Under the pieces are notes generated by a model that saw nothing but the letters and a program-made list of their open reading frames with translations, ran no database searches and had not been told where the DNA came from. Shown here piece after piece: positions 7,965 to 15,949 of a DNA stretch of 64,000 nt. How positions within the stretch are numbered: position 1 is the stretch's first letter; every line of letters starts with the position of its first letter. This DNA comes from Algoriphagus taiwanensis (GTDB lineage: Bacteria > Bacteroidota > Bacteroidia > Cytophagales > Cyclobacteriaceae): contig NZ_BTPE01000002.1 in the NCBI RefSeq assembly GCF_036245645.1, positions 417,864 through 481,863 on the forward strand, written 5' to 3'. Both the position numbers and the translations under genes were made by a program.

Positions 7965-8906
7965 ATGAAAACGCAAATAAAATCTCTGGCAAATTGGGCT
8001 CTGCTGGGTAGTTCTTTGTTCCTGATGACCTCTTGTTTTGAAGAATTGGATGTCGTGCAGCAAATCGACGAGGAGTTTACCGGTATCCAAATGATTGAAA
8101 TTGAATCTGGATTTCTGGAGGTAAACTATCAGGGGATCGAAGGGATGGAGGAAGTAAAGTTAATCGGACAGTTGGAATCATCCCGAGGGGAGAAGTTCAG
8201 GATCGACTATTCCGTGGATGAAAACCGCTTATTGGTCCAACTGGATCAAAAGTCTGGATGGAGTACCGGAAGAAACCGGGGCTACCTCTACATTACCGGA
8301 CCAAAAGCGATGGCACTTCAAATCAAAGGTGGTTCCGGAGAGATTAAAGTTCTTGGAATAAATTATCCAGAATTGGCAGTCTCAGTAGGTTCCGGAAAGA
8401 TCCTGCTTGAAGATGTGCAAGCTGATGAAATCAAGGCAGAAGTAGGATCGGGTTCATTGGTAGCCAATCAAATCTCAGGCTTTGTCTTGGGGTCAGTAGG
8501 ATCCGGGGAAATAAAAATCCGCAATATGAATGGAGACTTGGATTGGGATGCATCCAGCGGAAAAATCGACCTATTCAATATTGAAGGAGCTGTAAATGTG
8601 GAGATGAGTTCGGGTAGGGTGATGATGGAAAAGGTAAAGGAGCTTCAGACGATCAAAATAAGCTCAGGTTCTGTCCATGCCCAACAAGTCGGCCTGGGGC
8701 CAAAGACATTCCTTTCGGGTTCATCGGGTAATTTCAAGATTCAGACTTTTTCTGATTTGAATTCTTTCAATTTTGATTTGAAAGCCGGAAGCGGTAAAGT
8801 GGAAGTTGGGGACAGAGGCTCTTCAGGCACATTGCTGATCGATCATGGTTCTCCTTTTACGATTTATGGTCAGGTTTCCAGCGGAAACATTGAGATCAAA
8901 AATTAA
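7965..8906 (+). CDS. Lipoprotein with DUF2807/DUF4097-like beta repeats
   Basis: The 313-residue protein has a signal peptide with lipobox MTSC, giving a lipidated cysteine near residue 24. The mature part is a long series of short beta strands separated by GSG, SSG and SGK turns (VGSGKILLEDV, VGSGSLVANQI, VGSGEIKIRNM, ASSGKIDLFNI, MSSGRVMMEKV), about 20 residues apart, which would form a right-handed beta-helix. This is the head-GIN/DUF2807 adhesin-like type of Bacteroidota. Function is unknown; a cell-surface location is inferred from the lipobox. It is monocistronic, with nothing clear upstream except an AT-rich leader. Confidence 0.78.
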   Translation: MKTQIKSLANWALLGSSLFLMTSCFEELDVVQQIDEEFTGIQMIEIESGFLEVNYQGIEGMEEVKLIGQLESSRGEKFRIDYSVDENRLLVQLDQKSGWSTGRNRGYLYITGPKAMALQIKGGSGEIKVLGINYPELAVSVGSGKILLEDVQADEIKAEVGSGSLVANQISGFVLGSVGSGEIKIRNMNGDLDWDASSGKIDLFNIEGAVNVEMSSGRVMMEKVKELQTIKISSGSVHAQQVGLGPKTFLSGSSGNFKIQTFSDLNSFNFDLKAGSGKVEVGDRGSSGTLLIDHGSPFTIYGQVSSGNIEIKN

Positions 8907-8924
8907 CCCTACATTTTCAAAAGC

Positions 8925-8940
8925 TTTGACATATGTCAAA
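8925..8940. promoter_or_regulatory. Perfect 16-base palindrome, possible operator
   Basis: TTTGACATATGTCAAA is fully self-complementary with no loop. This suits a dimeric DNA-binding protein rather than a terminator. It lies 19 bases after the DUF2807-type gene and 38 bases before a TAnnTTTG element at 8978. Confidence 0.4.
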
Positions 8941-8977
8941 TAGTGGAGCCTGAGTAGGTTAGTTTAGATTTTTGCCC

Positions 8978-9136
8978 TAATTTTGTATGCATGCAGAATA
9001 AATTGATTCAAAGAATCGAAATTTTATTTGGCATATGAAACATTCCTTTCTGAGTCAGGTTCTCTATGAGTCCTTAAAGACAAGGAGAAAAGTTGTTCCA
9101 ATCACCCCCAAAACCTCGGATTCCCGAGGTTTTTTT
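8978..9136 (+). ncRNA. Possible small transcript with its own promoter element and terminator
   Basis: In the 362-base gap between 8906 and 9269, TAATTTTG (8978-8985) matches the Bacteroidota -7 box. A strong terminator follows at 9111-9136, so a transcript of about 120-150 bases starting near 8992 is possible. No -33 box at the proper distance is obvious. A 15-codon reading frame starts at 8989 and a longer one at 9035, but the longer one runs through the terminator and neither looks like a conserved protein. The family is unknown. Confidence 0.3.
9111..9136 (+). terminator. Rho-independent terminator of the small transcript
   Basis: The stem AAACCTCGG / CCGAGGTTT, with a four-base loop, is followed by a run of T on the plus strand. 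No recognised gene ends nearby on this strand; the closest is more than 200 bases upstream. Confidence 0.75.
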
Positions 9137-9313
9137 GTTTCTAAAAAATGGGGTCCATTTTCCTCAGAGTTACTTTCAATTCCGACTTTACCATTTGTTG
9201 GCTTGAACAGAAATTTCATTTTCATAAATTTTTTTAATTTTTAACATAAATAAATTCAATAAAAAATATTGCGGATTCAATTTTCTTTAATTTTACCTCG
9301 TGAATTGAATTTG

Positions 9314-9682
9314 ATGGTTTCTTTCCTTTCCACATTTTTCCTTCTTCTGCGTTGGGTTTTGGTCTTTCAAAATCCTCTTGGAGATGTACTAGCCATTGAT
9401 TCACAAGTATTTTCTAATCAAGAAAATCATCTCCATCAACAGCAGCTATACCTTCAGGAAAATGCCCAATTGCATAATCTATTTGGGTTTTGTGAAAATT
9501 ATGGAGAAGAAAAAGAAGAAAGCGAGGAGGAAGGACCAATTGAAAACTTTCAGGGTCTTTATATTCATTTTCAGATAGTAAAGCTTTCTGGGAGATCCAA
9601 CGATTTTACTGAAGAAAGGCCTGGAAAAGGCAGCCTTCATTTATACGATTTTTATCATTCCTGGAAGATCGCGCTGAGTTGA
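9314..9682 (+). CDS. Small secreted or membrane protein upstream of dabA, unknown
   Basis: Starting at the ATG at 9314 the product has 122 residues; a TTG 45 bases upstream is in frame. It has a hydrophobic N-terminus (MVSFLSTFFLLLRWVLVFQ) that could be a signal peptide or anchor, a Gln/His-rich stretch (NHLHQQQLYLQENAQLHNL) and an acidic run (EEKEESEEEG). It ends 92 bases before dabA on the same strand. A TAATTTTA element at 9288-9295 could be the promoter for both. I do not recognise a family. It could be an accessory or sensor of the carbon-uptake operon, which is inference from position only. Confidence 0.5.
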   Translation: MVSFLSTFFLLLRWVLVFQNPLGDVLAIDSQVFSNQENHLHQQQLYLQENAQLHNLFGFCENYGEEKEESEEEGPIENFQGLYIHFQIVKLSGRSNDFTEERPGKGSLHLYDFYHSWKIALS

Positions 9683-9774
9683 TTATTGCCATTTAGGCAC
9701 CGTTGTATGCTGTCCTCATCGGACAAAATCCTTCCCGAAAACCGGGAATACTCTATTCACTCAGCTAATTTACC

Positions 9775-12273
9775 ATGAACCATTTCAAACAAGGCGAAGT
9801 CTTGCGAATGGGTGTGCTTTTGGAAGAATTGAAGCATTTTCTTCCGGCGCAGGCTCCGCTCAAGGACTTTGTCCATCATAATACCCTGCATGCTTTCCAA
9901 AACCTTCCTTTCAATCAGGGACTAAAGCAGGCAAAAATCCAATTTGGATATCGGGGATATCTCCCAATCGAAGACTACCGGAAGATGTACCGGGAGGGAA
10001 AAATCAAAGGGGAAATCCTCAAAAAGGTTTTGGAAGACCATTTCGGTCCGATTCATTCTCAAGAATGGGCAGTCAAATTATTGGATCAGAATTTCGAAGA
10101 AGTTTCCGTTCCTAAGATTGGCCGCTTAAGAGGGCTTTGGAAAAGTGAGTACCACTTTAATCTGGATAAAATCACCCATCCCTTTTTGTTTAGAATCCTT
10201 TCTGCTTATCTGGATCAGGGGATTTCAATTTGGTCCTTTCCTGTTCAATCAGGCGGATTTTTGGATTCTATCCGATGGATGGAGAGAAGTAGTGCCTCTT
10301 CATTGCTGAAGTCGAAGCGCGCCAAGCTGCTCTTGCACAAGGAAGATCTTGTATTGGAAGACCTTCTTGAGATTTTGGTAGAAAGGCCGGAAGCTTATGG
10401 CTGGTATTTGTTTGATCAGCAGTTTGCTCATCCGGGCTGGTCCGGGATGGTTGCAGTTTTGGAAAATCAACCCGAAAGTCTTCTGGATTCAAGGAGCATT
10501 TCCCTAGAAGAAATGATCAAGTTTGAATGCCTCCTGGAGATCGATGCTTTGGATCAAAAGTTTGGAGAAAACTGGGCGCCAATCGGCTTGAGATTTCCTC
10601 ATTCCACGGCAAGCTTTTTTGAGACCACTCCTTTTGAAGAAGTTGATTTGGCCTTGCAATGTTGGCAGGAGGCCTTTGAATGGAGCTATTACGATGAGGT
10701 TTTGGCAGGAATAGCTGCTGTGAAAAGGGAACCGGTCACTCCGGATGTTCCCGGCTTTCAAGCCTTATTTTGTATAGATGACCGGGAATGTTCTACGCGA
10801 AGGCATTTGGAGTTTGTAGATCCTTCCTGCGCCACCTATGGGACGCCGGGTTTTTTCAATGTAGAGTTTTACTTTCAGCCCGAGTTTGGGAAGTTCCATA
10901 CCAAATCCTGTCCGGCACCTGTCACCCCCAAATACCTGATCAAGGAGACTGCCAACCACAAAAAGCTGGCAAAGGATGCCCATTTCAATCAAAACAGTCA
11001 CTCACTGATCCGTGGTTGGTTCAATGCTCAAACCTTGGGCTTTTGGTCTGCACTTCGTTTGGTTGGAAATATTCTGACACCTTCCAGTTCGGCTTTGGAG
11101 GTTTCTTCTTTCAAGCATATGGATCCCAAGGGAAGCCTTACCATTGAATATCAAGGGTTGGAGGAAAATGGGCTTCAGGTAGGGTTTAAGGTGGAGGAAA
11201 TGGCGGACCGAGTGGAAGGATTGCTAAGAAGCATTGGTCTTTTGGATCGATTTTCCACTCTTGTCTACCTGATCGGTCATGGTGCATCCAGTATCAACAA
11301 TACCCATTATGCAGGCTATGATTGTGGGGCTTGTTGTGGACGACCTGGGTCGGTCAATGCCCGAGTGGCAGCGGCCATGGCCAATCATCCTGAAGTCAGA
11401 CTTCTTCTTGAGCAAAGAGGGATTTGGATACCTGATTCTACCCAATTTGTTGGGGGACTTCATGATACCACCAAGGATGAAATCGAATACTACGACGTAG
11501 AATTCCTTAATCCGCAGAATCTCCGCAAGCATGAAGAAAACAAAAAGAAATTTGCCCGAGCTCTCGAAATCAACGCGTTGGAGAGATCCAGAAGGTTTGA
11601 TACGCTGGAAAAGGGAAAGTCTCTGGGAAGACTTCATGAAGCAGTAAAAAAGCGGGCTTTTTCTCTTTTTGAACCTAGGCCGGAATACAATCACGCAACC
11701 AATGCGCTTTGTATTGTGTCCAGAAAGTCCACAATCAAGGGATTGTTTTTTGACCGGAGAGCCTTTTTGAATTCTTACGATTATCGAAAAGACCCGGAAG
11801 GTAAAGCACTGGCAAAAATCCTTGGAGCTGCTGCCCCAGTCTGTGGAGGAATCAATTTGGAATACTACTTCTCTCGAATGGACCCGGACAATCTTGGTGC
11901 AGGGACAAAGCTTCCTCACAATGTCATGGGCCTGATTGGTGTGGCCAATGGGGCGGACGGAGATCTCAGAACAGGCTTGCCTTATCAAATGGTAGAAATC
12001 CATGATCCCATCCGCCTATTGCTTGTGGTGGAGCAGTATCCTGAAGTGGTACTTCAGGTCATCCGATCCAATCCGGCTACTTATGAATGGATTTCGAATT
12101 CTTGGTTGCATTTGGTAGTCATAGACCCAGAAGATGGCTCTTTTTTGAGATTCAGAGAGGAAGGGTTTGAGGTCTATGAACCGCTATCCCATGTAGATCA
12201 TATTGAGCATCTCCAGGATAAGCTGCTCCTTTCTAAAGAAAATCTACCCGTGTACTTAATCGACTCATTGTAA
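9775..12273 (+). CDS. dabA: DabA, beta-carbonic-anhydrase-like subunit of the DAB inorganic-carbon pump
   Basis: DabA (UPF0753/DUF2309) pairs with membrane subunit DabB to take up CO2 and trap it as bicarbonate, powered by a cation gradient. The 832-residue protein has the family opening (APLKDFVHHNTLHAFQNLPF) and the four expected zinc-site residues: Cys333 and Asp335 in FCIDDRECS, His502 in LIGHGASS and Cys517 in YDCGACCG. The His-to-Cys spacing of 15 equals that of the characterised Halothiobacillus protein (H524/C539). The length fits the family. The stop codon overlaps the dabB start by one base (TAATG). The gene order is typical of DAB operons. Confidence 0.93.
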   Translation: MNHFKQGEVLRMGVLLEELKHFLPAQAPLKDFVHHNTLHAFQNLPFNQGLKQAKIQFGYRGYLPIEDYRKMYREGKIKGEILKKVLEDHFGPIHSQEWAVKLLDQNFEEVSVPKIGRLRGLWKSEYHFNLDKITHPFLFRILSAYLDQGISIWSFPVQSGGFLDSIRWMERSSASSLLKSKRAKLLLHKEDLVLEDLLEILVERPEAYGWYLFDQQFAHPGWSGMVAVLENQPESLLDSRSISLEEMIKFECLLEIDALDQKFGENWAPIGLRFPHSTASFFETTPFEEVDLALQCWQEAFEWSYYDEVLAGIAAVKREPVTPDVPGFQALFCIDDRECSTRRHLEFVDPSCATYGTPGFFNVEFYFQPEFGKFHTKSCPAPVTPKYLIKETANHKKLAKDAHFNQNSHSLIRGWFNAQTLGFWSALRLVGNILTPSSSALEVSSFKHMDPKGSLTIEYQGLEENGLQVGFKVEEMADRVEGLLRSIGLLDRFSTLVYLIGHGASSINNTHYAGYDCGACCGRPGSVNARVAAAMANHPEVRLLLEQRGIWIPDSTQFVGGLHDTTKDEIEYYDVEFLNPQNLRKHEENKKKFARALEINALERSRRFDTLEKGKSLGRLHEAVKKRAFSLFEPRPEYNHATNALCIVSRKSTIKGLFFDRRAFLNSYDYRKDPEGKALAKILGAAAPVCGGINLEYYFSRMDPDNLGAGTKLPHNVMGLIGVANGADGDLRTGLPYQMVEIHDPIRLLLVVEQYPEVVLQVIRSNPATYEWISNSWLHLVVIDPEDGSFLRFREEGFEVYEPLSHVDHIEHLQDKLLLSKENLPVYLIDSL

Positions 12274-14210
12274 TGGAATTATCAGCTTGGATACAGCTCA
12301 TGATAGGGATTCCTTTAGTGGGCTTTGTAATCAGTGTGTTAGTGCCGGAGGCAAAAGAGAACCTGCTTTCCAAAGTGGCATTTTACACTGCAGGACTGAA
12401 TTTATTCAGCGTGTGTTTATTTCTGGTTTTCTGGGCTTGGGACGGTTTTCAGGCTTTGAATCTTCGGGAATTTGTTTTGCTCAAAACCTCACATTTTGAG
12501 TTTTTGGTTGACTTCTTCTTTGATCGGGTTGGAGCAGTGTATGTAGTCATCGGGTCAATGCTGACTTTCCTGATTACCTTTTACAGCCGGTACTATCTCC
12601 ATCGGGAGAGAGGATACAAGCGGTTTTTCAATACTGTTCTTTTCTTCTACCTGGGCTTCAACATTACGGTCTTGGCTGGAAATTTTGAAACCCTCTTTAT
12701 CGGATGGGAGATACTGGGCTTGGCATCTTTTCTTTTGGTGGCTTTTTACCGGGAAAATCTGCTTCCTACCAGAAACTCCATCAAAGTCTTTTCGATCTAT
12801 CGAATAGGCGATGTGGGGATGATTTTGGCTATGTGGGCCAGCCATCATTTGTGGAATGAAAACATCACCTTCCTGAAGCTGTCCAATGCTGAACTGGTGT
12901 CTGAAAGTTTGGCGGGCAATTCAGGGATCGGGTTTTTCATTGCCATGATGCTCTTGCTTGCAGCAGCCGCCAAATCGGCACAGTTTCCTTTCTCATCCTG
13001 GCTACCCAGGGCTATGGAAGGTCCTACGCCTTCTTCAGCCATCTTCTATGGGTCCCTTTCGGTTCACCTTGGGGTGTTCTTACTCTTGAGAACCTACCCC
13101 TTTTGGGAGAATCAATACGCGGTTAGGGTGTTGATTGGCTTGATAGGATTGACCACGGCGGTGATTTCCAATTTGATCGCCAGAGTTCAAACCTCCGTCA
13201 AAACACAAATCGGCTACGCTTCCCTTTCTCAAATCGGGATTATGTTTATTGAAGTAGCGGCTGGTTTTGAAGTTTTGGCTTTGATCCACTTCTCCGGCAA
13301 TGCATTCCTGAGGACCTATCAATTGTTGGTATCGCCCTCTATCGTGAGTTATTTAATTCGGGAGCAGTTTTACGGATTCGAACCCAAAGCCCAAAAGCCA
13401 ACTTCAAGCTGGCTGGAAAAAGCCAAGGTATCCATCTATGTCTGGAGTCTTAAGGAATGGAACCTGGATCGCCTAGTCAACCGGATTTTGTTCAATCCCA
13501 TGAAAAAATTGGGTCACAAACTGGACTTCCTAAGCTATAAGACGGTGCTGTTCTACTTTGTGCCAAGCTATCTGCTCGGCTTTGCCTTGTTGGTATTGGG
13601 TTATAAACTACCTCCATCGCTTCACGCTGTTCTACCTTCGGTTTTTGCCTTCATAGCCCTTTTGCAGGTGCTGAAGTCCTTTTCCGAGAGAAAATCAGCT
13701 AGGCTGAGTTGGATAATGTTGATAATGAGTCATTTCTGGATGGTTTTGGCTATTGCAGAAAATGAGAATTTTTCATTCCGGGAAATAACGGTTTACCTGA
13801 GCGGTGTCATAGTCTTTGGGCTATCAGGTTTGCTTGTCATCTCTTGGATGAAGAATAAACTGGGTCAGTCTGGGCTTTATGAATACCAAGGTTATGTCAG
13901 AAAATACCCCGGATTGGCATTCCTATTCCTGCTGAGTGTGCTTGGGTTGATGGGATTTCCGATTTCTCCAACTTTCATTGGGGAAGACTTGCTCTTCAGT
14001 CATATCCATGAAGACCAATATTTATTGGCTGCATTTGCCGCCTTGGCTTTTGTGATGGAAGGGATTTCAGCCATTCGAATATTCGGAAGACTCTTCCTTG
14101 GCACTAAAATAAACCATGCCGCTGAGGAATTTGGTTTCGGTCCCCATCTCTTTGCCAAAAAGAGAAATCACTCCAATAATTCATCCTTCAAATCATCCAT
14201 TTCATCCTGA
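12273..14210 (+). CDS. dabB: DabB, NuoL-like membrane subunit of the DAB pump
   Basis: The 645-residue polytopic protein belongs to the proton-conducting transporter family related to complex I subunit NuoL. The core (about residues 60-400) has the segments GWEILGLASFLLVAFY and FPFSSWLPRAMEGPTPSSAIFYG, followed by a weaker C-terminal membrane region of about 220 residues and a polar tail rich in Ser, Asn and Lys. DabB is thought to provide the cation path that drives DabA. It overlaps dabA by one base and is followed 33 bases later by a SulP transporter gene, so all are probably one transcript. The extra C-terminal helices make it longer than a minimal NuoL-type core. Confidence 0.9.
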   Translation: MELSAWIQLMIGIPLVGFVISVLVPEAKENLLSKVAFYTAGLNLFSVCLFLVFWAWDGFQALNLREFVLLKTSHFEFLVDFFFDRVGAVYVVIGSMLTFLITFYSRYYLHRERGYKRFFNTVLFFYLGFNITVLAGNFETLFIGWEILGLASFLLVAFYRENLLPTRNSIKVFSIYRIGDVGMILAMWASHHLWNENITFLKLSNAELVSESLAGNSGIGFFIAMMLLLAAAAKSAQFPFSSWLPRAMEGPTPSSAIFYGSLSVHLGVFLLLRTYPFWENQYAVRVLIGLIGLTTAVISNLIARVQTSVKTQIGYASLSQIGIMFIEVAAGFEVLALIHFSGNAFLRTYQLLVSPSIVSYLIREQFYGFEPKAQKPTSSWLEKAKVSIYVWSLKEWNLDRLVNRILFNPMKKLGHKLDFLSYKTVLFYFVPSYLLGFALLVLGYKLPPSLHAVLPSVFAFIALLQVLKSFSERKSARLSWIMLIMSHFWMVLAIAENENFSFREITVYLSGVIVFGLSGLLVISWMKNKLGQSGLYEYQGYVRKYPGLAFLFLLSVLGLMGFPISPTFIGEDLLFSHIHEDQYLLAAFAALAFVMEGISAIRIFGRLFLGTKINHAAEEFGFGPHLFAKKRNHSNNSSFKSSISS

Positions 14211-14243
14211 ATCATTCAGGAACAAGGATAAAATCTTATTCAT

Positions 14244-15839
14244 ATGAAAACCACATCAAAAATTAGTATACCCAAAGACGGTTGGGCAGGTTTGAAAGAG
14301 AACTTTCTTTCAGATGCTACTGCCGGATTTATTGTCTTTTTATTAGCCATGCCCTTGAGTTTGGGCATTGCCAAAGCTTCCGATTTTCCACCCATCATGG
14401 GCTTGATTACTGCAATCATCGGTGGCTTGGTTGTCAGTTTCTTTGCAGGTTCACGACTCACGATCAAAGGCCCTGCGGCAGGTTTGATCGTAGTGGTGGC
14501 TGGTTCGGTGGCTGATTTCGGCGGAGGAGAAGCCGGCTGGAAATTGGCACTGGGTGCCATGGTTGTAGCTGGCTTGGTTCAGATAGGTTTTGGCTTCCTG
14601 AAACTGGGTAAGCTGGCTGATATTTTTCCTCTTTCGGCAATTCACGGAATGCTCGCTGCGATCGGTATTATCATCATTGTCAAGCAAATCCCCGTGCTAT
14701 TGGATGTGAATCCTGAGCTTTACAAGGGGCTGAGCATCATCGAAATGATTACTTCCATTCCTCGGTTTTTGGCCAATTTTGATCCTCGAGCTACTCTTAT
14801 TGGGGTTTACAGTTTGGCGATTATGTTGGGTTGGCCTTATCTGAAGGAGTTCAAATTGGGCAAAATCCCCGCTCCCTTAATGGTTTTGTTGGTTGCTATA
14901 CCATCGGAGTTGGCTATGGATTTTGCCCACACTGAGCCTGCATATGCCTTGCTACATATCGGCAATCTGGTAGATAATGTAAAATACAATGCCGATTTCT
15001 CCGGCATCGCCCAAACCGGCGTGTTTATCAAATATGTGATCATGTTTGCTCTTGTGGGGACTTTGGAATCCCTTCTTACAGTCAAGGCTATTGATTTGAG
15101 TGATCCTTTCCGAAGAAAATCCAACAATGACAAGGACTTGATCGCAGTGGGGATAGGAAATACCATCAGTGCTTTGGTAGGGGGCTTACCGATGATCTCC
15201 GAAGTAGCAAGAAGTTCAGCCAATGTGAACAACGGAGCGAAAACCCGTTGGGCCAATTTCTTTCATGGGTTTTTCATCCTGGTTTTTGTTTTGGTAGCTA
15301 CTCCGGTAATCGAAATGATCCCTAATGCTGCTTTGGCGGCTATGCTGATTACGGTTGGGATCAAACTGGCCCATCCCAAGGAGTTTGTCAATACCTTCAA
15401 AATCGGGAAGGAGCAATTGGCAATTTTCTTAGTCACGATTGTATTTACCTTGGTAGAGGACTTATTGGTGGGTATAGCAGCAGGGATTCTGCTCAAAGTG
15501 ATTTTGCACCTGATCAATGGGGCTCCACTTAGTTCGTTCTTGAAGGCGCCTACTTCCATTTCTTTTTCTGGAAATGAATACCTGGTGGAGATCGAAAAGG
15601 CGGCTATTTTCTCAAACTTTTTGGGAATCAAAAAGAAGCTGGAAGAAATACCTGCTGGTTTTCAAGTGACGATTGACCTGAAAAATGCGGTAATGGTGGA
15701 TCATTCCGTTATGGAAAATCTACACCATTTCCAGCATGAGTATGAGGAAAATGGTGGAACTGTAAGGATAATCGGTCTAGACCAGCACAAACCGGTATCC
15801 GATCACCATTTGGCAGCGCGTAAGCTCAAGCCGGCTTAA
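14244..15839 (+). CDS. SulP-family anion transporter, probably for bicarbonate
   Basis: The 531-residue protein has the SulP layout: about 12-14 membrane helices from residue 25 to about 415 with the opening LSDATAGFIVFLLAMPLSLGIAKASDFPP, and a C-terminal STAS domain (about 435-520, with FQVTIDLKNAVMVDHSVMENL). SulP proteins carry sulfate, bicarbonate or other anions. Here the position directly after dabAB argues for bicarbonate (BicA-like) transport, though sulfate cannot be excluded from sequence alone. It lies 33 bases after dabB and is followed by a porin-like gene, which would give the outer-membrane step. Confidence 0.88.
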   Translation: MKTTSKISIPKDGWAGLKENFLSDATAGFIVFLLAMPLSLGIAKASDFPPIMGLITAIIGGLVVSFFAGSRLTIKGPAAGLIVVVAGSVADFGGGEAGWKLALGAMVVAGLVQIGFGFLKLGKLADIFPLSAIHGMLAAIGIIIIVKQIPVLLDVNPELYKGLSIIEMITSIPRFLANFDPRATLIGVYSLAIMLGWPYLKEFKLGKIPAPLMVLLVAIPSELAMDFAHTEPAYALLHIGNLVDNVKYNADFSGIAQTGVFIKYVIMFALVGTLESLLTVKAIDLSDPFRRKSNNDKDLIAVGIGNTISALVGGLPMISEVARSSANVNNGAKTRWANFFHGFFILVFVLVATPVIEMIPNAALAAMLITVGIKLAHPKEFVNTFKIGKEQLAIFLVTIVFTLVEDLLVGIAAGILLKVILHLINGAPLSSFLKAPTSISFSGNEYLVEIEKAAIFSNFLGIKKKLEEIPAGFQVTIDLKNAVMVDHSVMENLHHFQHEYEENGGTVRIIGLDQHKPVSDHHLAARKLKPA

Positions 15840-15890
15840 ATCGCTCTTTTTCACTTTAAGATCATTCCAATTTCAAAATGAAAATGCACT

Positions 15891-15919
15891 CTTCACCTCC
15901 TTCACCAAGGAGGAGGTGG
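15891..15919. repeat. GC-rich palindromic element at the 5' end of the porin gene
   Basis: The sequence contains CACCTCCTT and AAGGAGGAGGTG around a short loop, followed by GAGAGCCC. It is a small dispersed-type palindrome, similar in style to the one at 60053-60088. It sits between the SulP gene and the likely true start of the porin gene at 15950, and could also act as a hairpin in the transcript. Confidence 0.5.
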
Positions 15920-15949
15920 AGAGCCCTTTTCCAAATTCAATTAAAAAAA

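Noticed and set aside
9035..9244. Open frame of 69 codons after the DUF2807-like gene
   Set aside because: It reads through a strong terminator (9111-9136) and ends in a low-complexity Phe/Asn tail; a non-coding transcript is more likely.
11224..12003. Minus-strand frame of 259 codons inside dabA
   Set aside because: Antisense of a strongly conserved DabA region; it has no domain and no independent start context.
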